Shown here piece after piece: positions 25,616 through 34,334 of a DNA stretch of 64,000 bases (position 1 is the stretch's first letter; every line of letters begins with the position of its first letter). A model generated the notes under the pieces. The model saw only the letters and a list, made by a program, of their open reading frames with translations, had not been told where the DNA came from and made no database searches. Where the stretch lies: NCBI RefSeq assembly GCF_001429285.1, contig NZ_LMJJ01000040.1, positions 168,281 through 232,280 on the forward strand, given 5' to 3'. The DNA is from Ensifer sp. Root278. Its GTDB lineage: Bacteria; Pseudomonadota; Alphaproteobacteria; Rhizobiales; Rhizobiaceae. The position numbers and the translations under genes are program-made.

Positions 25616-26899
25616 TCAGGCGACCGACAGGGCGTTTGAAAGATCGGCGACGAGATCATCCGGATGCTCGATACCGATCGACAGGCGGATGGTCGATTCC
25701 AGCACGCCGATGCGGTGGCGCACCTCGATCGGCACGCCGGAATGGGTCATGGCCGCCGGGTGGCTGGCGAGCGATTCCGTGCCGCCGAGGCTGACGGCGA
25801 GCTTGAAGATCTGCAGCGCATTGAGGAAGCGGAATGCCGCGTCCTGGCCACCCGTGATGTCGAAGGAGAAGGTTGATCCGGCGCCGGTGCACTGCGCCCT
25901 GAAGGTGCGGCCAACCGGCGAATCCTCGTCATGGAAGGGCAGGTAGTGGATGCGCTCGACCTTCGGGTGCTCGCGCAGGAACTCGGCGACGACGCGGGCA
26001 TTGTCGTCGGCCTTCTGCATGCGCACCGACAGCGTTTCCAGCGAACGGCCGAGCATCCAGCAGGAATGCGGATCGAGTTGGGTGCCGATCGCGCCGCGCA
26101 GCGCCTTTACCTGCTTCATGACAGCCTTCGAACCGAGAGCCGCACCGGCGATGAGGTCGGAATGGCCGCCGACATATTTGGTCAGTGAATAGAGCGAGAT
26201 GTCGGCGCCGTGTTCGATCGGCCGCTGGAAGACCGGGCCGAGCAGCGTGTTGTCGCAGGCGACCACAGGGGTATGACCCTGCTTCTTGCCGATCTGATCG
26301 GCGACGCGGCGGATCATGGCAACATCGACGAGGCTGTTCGTCGGGTTTGCTGGTGTTTCTACGAGAATCACCGAGACGCGGCCCTTCGCCATCGCCTCTT
26401 CGGCGGCGGCGCTGACGGCTGCTTCATTGACTCCATCGGCAAAGCCGACGGCCGCAACACCAAGATTGAGGAAGGTTCTGGCAAGCAGCGTCTCGGTGCC
26501 GCCATAGAGCGGCTGGCTGTGCAGCACCGCGTCTCCGGGCTTGACGAAAGCGAGCAGGGTGGTGGCGATCGCCGACATGCCCGACGAGAACAGCGCGCAG
26601 CTCTCGGTGCGCTCGTAGACGGCGAGGCGGTCCTCGACGATCTCGCTGTTCGGATGGTTGAAGCGCGAATAGACGAGACCGGCGCCGACACCCGCTGGCG
26701 GTTCCTTCCGACCGGAAACGAAATCGAAGAAATCGCGGCCTTCTTCGGCTGAGCGGAAGACGAAGGTCGAGGTCAGGAACACCGGCGGCTTGACGGCGCC
26801 CTCGGACAGTTCCGGATCGTAGCCATAGTTCAGCATCTGCGTTTCGGGATGCAGCTTGTGGTTTCCGATGTGGGTCTTGGAGGGATGCGGTGCGGTCAT
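25616..26899 (-). CDS. Cystathionine gamma-synthase-family PLP enzyme
   Basis: This 427-residue enzyme is a Cys/Met-metabolism PLP enzyme. The PLP lysine is Lys241 in [14 protein letters not shown]. Other family blocks are [39 protein letters not shown], and [12 protein letters not shown]. It has an extended N-terminus of about 30 residues. The subgroup includes methionine gamma-lyase-like proteins as well as transsulphuration enzymes, so the reaction is open. It is divergent from an Lrp-type regulator, which suggests amino-acid-induced breakdown. Confidence 0.9.
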   Translation of the reverse strand: MTAPHPSKTHIGNHKLHPETQMLNYGYDPELSEGAVKPPVFLTSTFVFRSAEEGRDFFDFVSGRKEPPAGVGAGLVYSRFNHPNSEIVEDRLAVYERTESCALFSSGMSAIATTLLAFVKPGDAVLHSQPLYGGTETLLARTFLNLGVAAVGFADGVNEAAVSAAAEEAMAKGRVSVILVETPANPTNSLVDVAMIRRVADQIGKKQGHTPVVACDNTLLGPVFQRPIEHGADISLYSLTKYVGGHSDLIAGAALGSKAVMKQVKALRGAIGTQLDPHSCWMLGRSLETLSVRMQKADDNARVVAEFLREHPKVERIHYLPFHDEDSPVGRTFRAQCTGAGSTFSFDITGGQDAAFRFLNALQIFKLAVSLGGTESLASHPAAMTHSGVPIEVRHRIGVLESTIRLSIGIEHPDDLVADLSNALSVA

Positions 26900-27025
26900 G
26901 ACTTGTCTCCTGAAGGGAAGCGGACTCGACTAACTGGCAAATTATATCAGATGCTTGGACCGATCCTTGCTATTTCCGGCCCGATGTCTTTGAGTTGCGC
27001 AAAGAATTGGCTGAGTTGGAAAGAT

Positions 27026-27484
27026 ATGGCGCAGAAAATTGCCGACGAGACGGATCGCAGGATTTTGAAGGAGCTGGTGGCGGACGCGCGCCTCACCAAC
27101 AACGAACTTGCCGAGCGCGTGGGGCTCTCGGCTTCGCCCTGTCTCCGCCGCCTGCGGCGGCTGGAGGAGACCGGTGTGATCCGCGGCTATACGGCGCTGA
27201 TCGATCCGTCGATCGACGGCTGGACGATGACCGCAATCGCCACCGTCAGGCTCAGCCGCCAGCACGAGGACGAGATCGTGATGTTCGAGGAGGCGGTGCG
27301 CGGCTGGGACGAGGTGCTCGAATGCCATCTGGTGACCGGCTCGCGCGACTATGTGCTGAAGGTGATGAGCGCCGGGCTCGAGCACTACGAGCGCTTCATC
27401 AAGGAAAAGATTGCGCGGCTAAAATGCGTCGCCTCGATCGAAACGAGCTTCGTCATGAACACGATCAAGGAGCGGCGGATCTAG
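27026..27484 (+). CDS. Lrp/AsnC-family regulator
   Basis: This 152-residue regulator has an N-terminal helix-turn-helix (DRRILKELVADARLTNNELAERVGLSASPCLRRLRRLEETGVI) and a C-terminal RAM/AsnC ligand domain (VTGSRDYVLKVMSAGLEHYERFIKE). The start at 27026 follows GGAAAG; a longer frame from 26849 runs into the divergent gene. It is placed to control the PLP enzyme gene, as Lrp regulators often do for amino-acid catabolic genes. Confidence 0.92.
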   Translation: MAQKIADETDRRILKELVADARLTNNELAERVGLSASPCLRRLRRLEETGVIRGYTALIDPSIDGWTMTAIATVRLSRQHEDEIVMFEEAVRGWDEVLECHLVTGSRDYVLKVMSAGLEHYERFIKEKIARLKCVASIETSFVMNTIKERRI

Positions 27485-27710
27485 CGTCCACCCGGCAATA
27501 ATCCTTTGAAGACGCTCGATTTTCTCCGGTCCTGCCACGATTTTGTAGGTGCGGCGGATCTTGCGAGGCATCCGAATTCAAGGGGGATCGACGCACCGGC
27601 TTCGGGTGGCGGCATTGAAAGTGTCAAGGATGCCCTAGATTCAAAGGATTAGGGCGTCCCCCCCAAAAAAAAACGCTCGGTCGGACGCCTGGTTCTCTCG
27701 GAGAGAGACG

Positions 27711-29000
27711 ATGGATTTCGCAGAAGCGTTCGACGCCGTCGCTTCCTCGTCGCGGACGGTCCTTTTGAACGAGTGGACGTATTATCAGATCGCCATCATC
27801 GTTGCCGGCTACCTGATCTGCGGCGCGCTGGCAAAGCGGATAGAGCCGCTGGTCGAAGCCCGCGCCCGCCTGATCAAGGGCAATCCGGACCTGCTGCGCG
27901 TCATCATCGCCTTCATGCGGCGGCTGCGCTGGCTTTTCCTGATCGTGTGGCTCTGGATCGCCGATGGGATGATATTGCGTTTCGGTTGGCCGTCGTATCG
28001 CTGGCTGGTGGCGACTGCGCTGACCCTGACGGCCGCCTGGTTCGTGATTTCCGTGCTCACCCGCATCATCCGCAACCAGACGCTGGCGCGCGTCACCGCC
28101 GTCGTGGGCTGGATCTATTTTGCGCTTTATGCGGTCGGGCTGGACCGGGTGATCCTGACGACCCTTGATGGCGTTGCCGTCAACCTCGGTGCCGTTCGTC
28201 TGTCGCTGCTGCTCGTCCTGAAGGCTGTCGTGCTTTCGTCCGCGCTGATCTGGCTTGCCGTGCTGTTGGGCAACGTCTCGGCGCACTGGATCCAGCGGTC
28301 GGCAGAACTCACGCCGTCCTTCAAGGTGCTGATAAGCAAATTGGTCAAGATCGTGCTGATCGGCTTTGCCGGTGCGATCGCGCTGTCCGCGACCGGTATC
28401 GACCTGACCGCGCTGACGGTCTTTTCCGGGGCGGTCGGCGTCGGCATCGGCTTTGGTTTGCAGAAGGTGGTCTCCAACTTCATTTCCGGCATCATCATCC
28501 TGCTCGACAAATCCATCAAACCGGGCGACACGATCACGCTTGGGGATACCTTCGGTTCCGTGCGCGACCTGCGTTCCCGCTTCGTCTCCGTCATCACCAG
28601 GGACGGCAAGGAATACCTCATTCCGAACGAGGACTTCATTTCGCAGCAGGTCGTGAACTGGTCGTTCTCCAGCGACTTCGTCCGCATCGAGGTCAGTTTC
28701 GGCACTTCCTATGACAGCGATCCGCACGAGGTGGCGCGCATTGCCATCGCGGCTGCCAAATCGATCCCACGGGTTGCGAGCGGCCACGCGGAGCCGGTCT
28801 GCTGGATGACCGGCTTCGGCGCATCGTCACTCGATTTCAAGCTCAGGTTCTGGATCTCCGATCCGAGCAACGGGCTGACCAACATTCGCGGCCAGGTGAT
28901 GATGGCGCTGTGGGACGCCTTCAAGGTGGCCGGTATTTCGATCCCGTTCCCGCACCGCGAAATCATCATGAAGACACCGATCGAGGTGACCCGGGCGTGA
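27711..29000 (+). CDS. MscS-family mechanosensitive channel
   Basis: This 429-residue membrane protein has about five N-terminal spans followed by the pore helix and beta domain of MscS: LTVFSGAVGVGIGFGLQKVVSNFISGIIILLDKSIKPGD, then VRDLRSRFVSVITRDGKEYLIPNEDFISQQVVNWS. The Gly/Ala-rich pore pattern is well kept. It opens under membrane tension to release solutes on osmotic downshock. The gene stands alone, and the next gene starts 147 bases on. Confidence 0.95.
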   Translation: MDFAEAFDAVASSSRTVLLNEWTYYQIAIIVAGYLICGALAKRIEPLVEARARLIKGNPDLLRVIIAFMRRLRWLFLIVWLWIADGMILRFGWPSYRWLVATALTLTAAWFVISVLTRIIRNQTLARVTAVVGWIYFALYAVGLDRVILTTLDGVAVNLGAVRLSLLLVLKAVVLSSALIWLAVLLGNVSAHWIQRSAELTPSFKVLISKLVKIVLIGFAGAIALSATGIDLTALTVFSGAVGVGIGFGLQKVVSNFISGIIILLDKSIKPGDTITLGDTFGSVRDLRSRFVSVITRDGKEYLIPNEDFISQQVVNWSFSSDFVRIEVSFGTSYDSDPHEVARIAIAAAKSIPRVASGHAEPVCWMTGFGASSLDFKLRFWISDPSNGLTNIRGQVMMALWDAFKVAGISIPFPHREIIMKTPIEVTRA

Positions 29001-29146
29001 GGGGTGCGACCGTCAGAGTCCAGCTTGCGTCCGTGCGTCTTCCGGTTGCGGCAATTGACTGGACACGTCGGGGAAGCGACATTGCCGGCGGCGGAACGGC
29101 CTATGGTCTTCCGGTGACAGTGTCAGCATGAGTGGGGCCCGACGCC

Positions 29147-30832
29147 ATGGAACATCTTCAACAGACGCCGCTGTCGAGGTTGCCGGTGCCACGGTTTCTC
29201 TTGACGCTGCTCGCATCGTTTTCGACCACCGGGCTGATCGCCGGCGTCTTCTTCTTTGCCATGTCGCTGACGCCGAGCCTCATCCCGCGTCCCTATGTGG
29301 TGCAGGCGGTCATCTCCGGCCTGTCGCTTGGCGCCGGCTACGCGATCGGCGTGCTGCTGCGTTGGGTCTGGTCCTTGCTTGACCTGCCGGAGATACGCGG
29401 ACGCACCGGCTTCATCGTGAAGATGGCCGCCGCCCTCGGCTGCATCGCCGTTGCGCTCACCTTCCTCTGGCGCACCGCCTACTGGCAGAACACGGTGCGT
29501 GAGATCATGGGGCTCGCTCCGGTCGAGAGCGCCGAACCCTTCAAGCTCGGGCTGATCGCGGCGCTTGTCTTCGTCGCCATCGTGCTTTTGGCGCGGCTGT
29601 TCCGGCTGACCTTCCGGTTTCTCACCCGTCGTTTCGAGCATGTGCTGACGCGGCCGCTGGCGAAGGTCGCCGGCGTGATTGCGGCGCTGGCCCTCTTTTG
29701 GTCGGCCGCCGATGGCGTCATCTTCCGCTTCGCGCTGCATGCGGCCGACAGCTCGTTCCAGCGGCTCGACGCGTTGATCGACCCCGACTTAGCCCCACCC
29801 ACCGATCCCTTGAAGACGGGCAGCAGGGCGTCGCTGATGACCTGGGACGAGCTCGGCCGCCAGGGACGCCAGTTCATCGCCTCCGGACCGGCGGCAAAGG
29901 ACATCGGCGCCTTCTTCGGCGGCGAGGCGAAGGAGCCCTTGCGCGTCTATGCCGGCCTCAATTCGGCTGAAACCGCCAAGGAACGTGCGAAGCTGGCGCT
30001 GGAGGAACTGAAACGCGTCGGCGGTTTCGAACGCGCCAATCTTCTGATCGTGGTGCCGACCGGCACCGGCTGGATCGACCCGCCCGGTCTCGATTCGCTC
30101 GAATATCTCCTGAAGGGCGATGTCGCCAGCGTCGCGGTGCAGTACTCCTACCTCACGAGCTGGCTGTCGCTGCTGGTCGAGCCGGAATACGGCGCCGAGA
30201 CTGCGGATGCGCTGTTCGATGCGGTCTATGGCTACTGGACGACGCTGCCGAAGGACAAGCGGCCGAGGCTCTATCTCTATGGCCTAAGCCTCGGTTCGAT
30301 GAACTCGCAAGGCTCGGTCGATCCCTTCGACATCATCAGCGATCCGTTCGAGGGCGCGCTCTGGGTCGGCTCGCCGTTCCCGACCAAGACCTGGCTGCAG
30401 ATAACGAGAAATCGCAATCCCGGCTCACCCGAATGGCGGCCGCTCTATCGCGACGGTTCGGTGATCCGCTTCACCAACCAGGAAAACGCGCTTGAAATTC
30501 CGGGGGCTCGCTGGGGCAATGTCCGCATCGTCTACCTGCAATATGCTAGCGACCCGATCACCTTCTTCGATCCCCATTCCTTCTACCGCGAGCCGGACTG
30601 GATGAAGGCGCCGCGCGGTGCGGACGTCTCGCCGGCGCTCCGGTGGTTCCCGGTCGTCACCATGTTCCAGCTGCTCGCCGACATGGCGCTCGCGACGACT
30701 TCGCCGATCGGCTACGGCCATGTCTACGCACCCGAGCACTATATCGACGCCTGGATGCAGGTGGTGGCGCCGCCAGGCGTGACCGAGGCGGATGCCGAGC
30801 GGCTGAAGGGGCAACTCAAGGGCCGTTACTAG
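29147..30832 (+). CDS. Membrane-anchored alpha/beta-hydrolase (Abhydrolase_9 type)
   Basis: This 561-residue protein has four or five N-terminal membrane segments (LLTLLASFSTTGLIAGVFFF, VVQAVISGLSLGAGYAIGVLL, MAAALGCIAVALTFLW, LGLIAALVFVAIVLLARL, AGVIAALALFWSA). A cytoplasmic or periplasmic hydrolase domain then follows, with LLIVVPTGTGWIDPPGLDSLEYL and the Ser motif LYLYGLSLGSMNSQ. It fits the Abhydrolase_9 family with its own N-terminal domain. Substrate is unknown. ATG 29147 is preferred to GTG 29132; neither has a strong site. Confidence 0.85.
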   Translation: MEHLQQTPLSRLPVPRFLLTLLASFSTTGLIAGVFFFAMSLTPSLIPRPYVVQAVISGLSLGAGYAIGVLLRWVWSLLDLPEIRGRTGFIVKMAAALGCIAVALTFLWRTAYWQNTVREIMGLAPVESAEPFKLGLIAALVFVAIVLLARLFRLTFRFLTRRFEHVLTRPLAKVAGVIAALALFWSAADGVIFRFALHAADSSFQRLDALIDPDLAPPTDPLKTGSRASLMTWDELGRQGRQFIASGPAAKDIGAFFGGEAKEPLRVYAGLNSAETAKERAKLALEELKRVGGFERANLLIVVPTGTGWIDPPGLDSLEYLLKGDVASVAVQYSYLTSWLSLLVEPEYGAETADALFDAVYGYWTTLPKDKRPRLYLYGLSLGSMNSQGSVDPFDIISDPFEGALWVGSPFPTKTWLQITRNRNPGSPEWRPLYRDGSVIRFTNQENALEIPGARWGNVRIVYLQYASDPITFFDPHSFYREPDWMKAPRGADVSPALRWFPVVTMFQLLADMALATTSPIGYGHVYAPEHYIDAWMQVVAPPGVTEADAERLKGQLKGRY

Positions 30833-30846
30833 GTCTTTGAAACGAC

Positions 30847-30890
30847 GCACCTCCGGCCGGAAAACCGCTTCACACTTTTCCTGGAATTGC
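30847..30890. repeat. 44-bp rhizobial palindromic repeat, copy 3
   Basis: Same orientation as copy 1, with CCGGAAAACCGCTTCACACTTT and a closing CTGGAATTGC. The left edge is degenerate. The bases right after it (CTTTAAG) supply the stop codon of the lysR gene on the other strand. Confidence 0.75.
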
Positions 30891-30891
30891 T

Positions 30892-31761
30892 TTAAGGCCC
30901 GCTCGGAACAGGCAACGTCGAGAGCAGCGCGCCCATGGCGCCGATGATCTTGCGGTGCTGGTGCGCGTGGCGTGTTCGAAGGCTCGTTGCGGCATAGACG
31001 GTCTGGGCGATGGCCGGCGCATCCTGCACCCGATCGGCAAATCCGTCCGCGGCGAGCCGCTCCGCAGTTGCCGCCGTCACATAGGCCGCGCCGCCAAGGG
31101 CGGCGAGCAGCCGGGTGATCGCCATGTTCTGGCCGGCCGAAAGCAGGGCTGCGGAAAGGTGCGGCAGGGCCAGCCGGTGGGCACGGTCGAAGGTCGGCGA
31201 ATAGCTTGCGCGGATATAGTTCTCGGAGCGGACCTCGGCCAGTTCGCGCGCCTCGGTGCTGACCAGCACGTAATGCAGATCGCCGATCCGTTCGTAATAG
31301 AGATCGGGCAGGTAGTGGGGCGTGTAGAGGATCGCAAGATCGAGGTCGCCGGCGCCGAGGTCTCGGTTCATCTGGTTGGAATAATCGGCCTCCATATAGA
31401 CCTCGGTGGCGGGCAAGTCCTGCCGAATTGCCGCCATCCATTCGCCGGCGAAGGCCTCGGCCAGGTCGTGCTGGATACCGAGGCGCATGGAGCGCTCCAG
31501 CGCACCGGCGCTGGTGACCGCGCGTGTTGCCTCATGCCACTGGTTTTGCAGCGCTTTTGCATAGTCGAGGAAGCGCAGGCCGGCGGCGGTCGGCACCGTT
31601 CCGCCCTTGTTGCGGGTAAAGAGCTTGCGGTTGAACTGGGCTTCGAGCGCCTTGACCCTATGAGAGACGGTCGACTGGGTGATGTTCAGCCGCTCGGCGG
31701 TGCGGTTGAAGGAGCGGCTTTCCATCAGGTCGAGAAAGGTTTCGATCAGTTCCACCTGCAT
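30892..31761 (-). CDS. LysR-family regulator
   Basis: This 289-residue regulator begins with the LysR winged helix (ETFLDLMESRSFNRTAERLNITQSTVSHRVKALEAQFNRKLF). The substrate domain has the LGIQHDLAEAF and AGDLDLAILYTPHYLPDLYYERIGD stretches. It is divergent from the tandem dimethylglycine-type dehydrogenases, 125 bases between starts, so it is their likely activator. The start at 31761 has GGGAG upstream. The C-terminus ends at the edge of a palindromic repeat. Confidence 0.93.
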   Translation of the reverse strand: MQVELIETFLDLMESRSFNRTAERLNITQSTVSHRVKALEAQFNRKLFTRNKGGTVPTAAGLRFLDYAKALQNQWHEATRAVTSAGALERSMRLGIQHDLAEAFAGEWMAAIRQDLPATEVYMEADYSNQMNRDLGAGDLDLAILYTPHYLPDLYYERIGDLHYVLVSTEARELAEVRSENYIRASYSPTFDRAHRLALPHLSAALLSAGQNMAITRLLAALGGAAYVTAATAERLAADGFADRVQDAPAIAQTVYAATSLRTRHAHQHRKIIGAMGALLSTLPVPSGP

Positions 31762-31886
31762 GCCATGCGCTCCCCTTTGCAATCGCTTCAATCTAATCGA
31801 ATTTGTCGATCAATAAAGCCTGTTTCCGTCGCTTGATGGCGCACTGCTTCCCCGGCAAGAATTCCGCCAAAACGAGGGAACAGTTG

Positions 31887-34334
31887 ATGTCGAATTTGCC
31901 GTCGCACGCACGGGTCGTGATCATCGGTGGGGGAGCGATCGGCGCTTCCTCGCTCTACCATCTTGCCAAGGCCGGCTGGACCGATTGCGTGCTTCTGGAA
32001 AAGAACGAGCTGACGGCGGGCTCGACCTGGCATGCGGCCGGCAACGTGCCGACGTTTTCGTCCTCCTGGTCGATCATGAACATGCAGCGCTACTCGGCAT
32101 CGCTCTATCGCGACCTCGGCGCACTCGTCGATTATCCGATGAACTATCACGTCACTGGCTCAATCCGGCTCGGCCACTCCAAGGAGCGCCTCCAGGAGTT
32201 CAAGCGCGTCGTCGGCATGGGTCGCTACCAGGGCATGGATCTCGATATCCTGTCGCCCGACGAGATGCGCGCCCGCTACCCTTTCCTCGAAACGCACGAG
32301 CTGACCGGCGCGCTCTACGATCCCTATGACGGTGACATCGACCCGGCGCAGCTGACGCAGGCGCTCGCCAAGGGCGCGCGCGACATGGGCGCAAAAATCA
32401 TCCGCTTCTGTCCCGTCACGGCGGCGCGCCGAGAGAACGACGAATGGGTGATCACCACACCGCAGGGCGAAATCCGCTGCGAATACGTCGTCAACGCCGC
32501 CGGCTACTATGCCCGCGAGGTCGGCAAGATGTTCGGCCGCGACGTGCCGATGATGGTGATGAGCCATCAGTATATCCTGTTCGACGAGATCCCGGAGCTT
32601 GCCGCCTGGTCGAAGGAGGCGGGCCACAAGCTGCCGCTTCTTCGCGACGTCGACAGCTCCTACTATCTCCGCCAGGAGAAGAACGGCATGAACCTCGGGC
32701 CCTATGAGCGCAACTGCCGCGCCCATTGGATAACGCCTGACGATCCGATGCCAGAGGATTTCTCCTTCCAGCTCTTCCCCGACGATCTCGATCGGCTGGA
32801 ATGGTACCTGAACGACGCCGTCGAACGCGTACCGATCCTCGGCACGGCCGGGCTGTCGCGGATCATCAACGGCCCGATCCCCTATGCACCCGACGGCAAC
32901 CCGCTGATCGGCCCAATGCCGGGCGTGCCCAATGCGTTTGAGGCTTGCGTCTTTACCTTCGGCATCTGTCAGGCCGGCGGCGCCGGCAAGGTACTGGCCG
33001 AATGGATCACCGAGGGCCAGACGGAGTGGGACATGTGGTCCTGCGACCCACGCCGTTGCACCGACTATACCGACCAGGACTATTGTATCGCCAAGGGCAT
33101 GGAGATCTACGGCCACGAGTACGCGATGCATTTCCCGAAACACTATTGGGCGGCGGGCCGCGGCAAGAAGTTGTCACCGATCCACGACCGGATCCAGGCA
33201 CTCGGTGCGCAGTTCAAGCCCTATAACGGCTGGGAGCGCGCCATGTGGTACGCCAAACCCGGCGACGACACCTCTGAAGGTGCGACGCAGACCTGGGGTC
33301 GCGCGGGGCCGTGGGCGAAGCGCATCGAGGAGGAGTGTCTGGCCGTGCGCGATGCCGCCGGCATTCTCGATTTGCCGGGCTTCTCGCGCTTCCGGGTGAA
33401 GGGCGAGGGGGCGACCGCGTGGCTTTCGGGCCTCATCACCGGGCGCGTGCCGAAGCCGGGTCGTATCGGCCTTGCCTATTTCGCGGACGACAAGGGCCGG
33501 ATCGTCACCGAAATGTCGGTCATGATGATTGACGAGGACTTCTTCTTCCTGATCACCGCCGCAACGGCGCAGTGGCACGATTTCGAGTGGCTGACGAAGC
33601 ACCGGCCGGCCAATGCCGCCTTCACCATCGACGATGTCACCAAGTCCTTCTCCTGCCAGATCCTGACCGGGCCGAAGTCGCGCGCGATCCTCGCCGAGGT
33701 CAGCGATGCTGATCTCGCCAAGGGCTGGCTGACGCACCAGACCGCTCAGATCGCCGGCCGCTATTGCCAGCTGGTGCGTGTCTCCTTCGCCGGCGAGCTC
33801 GGCTGGGAAATCCACACCAAGGTGGAGGATACGGCCGTCATCTTCGACGCCGTCTGGGCGGCCGGTCAGAAGCATGGCCTCAAACCCTTCGGCATGGAGG
33901 CGCTCGACAGCCTGCGCATCGAGAAGGGCTATCGCGCCTGGAAGGGCGATCTTTCGACCGACTACACCATCCTGCAGGGCGGGCTCGAGCGCTTCGTCGA
34001 CTGGGGCAAGCCCGGCTTCAAGGGCAAGGCGGCGTTGGAGCGCGAAAAGCAGCAGGGCGTGAGCAAGCGCTTCGTCACCCTGACGGTCGCCGCCGACGGC
34101 TGCGACGCGCCTTACATGTCGACGCTCTGGTCCGATGGTCAGGTGGTCGGCGAGACGACCTCGGGCAATTGGGGCTACCGGGTCGGCAAGTCGATCGCGC
34201 TTGGCATGCTGCGCGCTGATCTTGCCGTGCCCGGCAAGGAAATCGAGGTCGAGATCTTCGGCGACCGCTTCAAGGCGACGGTCGAGGCGGACCAGCCGCT
34301 CTGGGATCCCTCCAATGAAAGACTGCGCGCATGA
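31887..34334 (+). CDS. FAD-GcvT oxidoreductase, dimethylglycine/sarcosine dehydrogenase type (1)
   Basis: This 815-residue enzyme has an N-terminal DAO fold (VVIIGGGAIGASSLYHLAKAG) and AGSTWHAAGN, where His49 is at the site that binds FAD covalently in dimethylglycine dehydrogenase. A FAO_M linker follows. The C-terminal half is a GcvT-type folate domain (KGEGATAWLSGLITGRVPKPG, then AGELGWEIHT and FGMEALDSLRIEKGYRAWKGD). It should remove N-methyl groups and pass them to tetrahydrofolate. GAGGGAA precedes the start. The stop overlaps the next start. Confidence 0.9.
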   Translation: MSNLPSHARVVIIGGGAIGASSLYHLAKAGWTDCVLLEKNELTAGSTWHAAGNVPTFSSSWSIMNMQRYSASLYRDLGALVDYPMNYHVTGSIRLGHSKERLQEFKRVVGMGRYQGMDLDILSPDEMRARYPFLETHELTGALYDPYDGDIDPAQLTQALAKGARDMGAKIIRFCPVTAARRENDEWVITTPQGEIRCEYVVNAAGYYAREVGKMFGRDVPMMVMSHQYILFDEIPELAAWSKEAGHKLPLLRDVDSSYYLRQEKNGMNLGPYERNCRAHWITPDDPMPEDFSFQLFPDDLDRLEWYLNDAVERVPILGTAGLSRIINGPIPYAPDGNPLIGPMPGVPNAFEACVFTFGICQAGGAGKVLAEWITEGQTEWDMWSCDPRRCTDYTDQDYCIAKGMEIYGHEYAMHFPKHYWAAGRGKKLSPIHDRIQALGAQFKPYNGWERAMWYAKPGDDTSEGATQTWGRAGPWAKRIEEECLAVRDAAGILDLPGFSRFRVKGEGATAWLSGLITGRVPKPGRIGLAYFADDKGRIVTEMSVMMIDEDFFFLITAATAQWHDFEWLTKHRPANAAFTIDDVTKSFSCQILTGPKSRAILAEVSDADLAKGWLTHQTAQIAGRYCQLVRVSFAGELGWEIHTKVEDTAVIFDAVWAAGQKHGLKPFGMEALDSLRIEKGYRAWKGDLSTDYTILQGGLERFVDWGKPGFKGKAALEREKQQGVSKRFVTLTVAADGCDAPYMSTLWSDGQVVGETTSGNWGYRVGKSIALGMLRADLAVPGKEIEVEIFGDRFKATVEADQPLWDPSNERLRA

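Noticed and set aside
30425-31441. 338-codon - strand frame
   Set aside because: It joins the antisense of the hydrolase gene, the 44-bp repeat and the wrong frame of lysR. It has no domain.
31803-31886. N-terminal extension of the first FAD-GcvT gene (28 residues)
   Set aside because: The extension overlaps the promoter region shared with lysR, and GAGGGAA points to the ATG at 31887.
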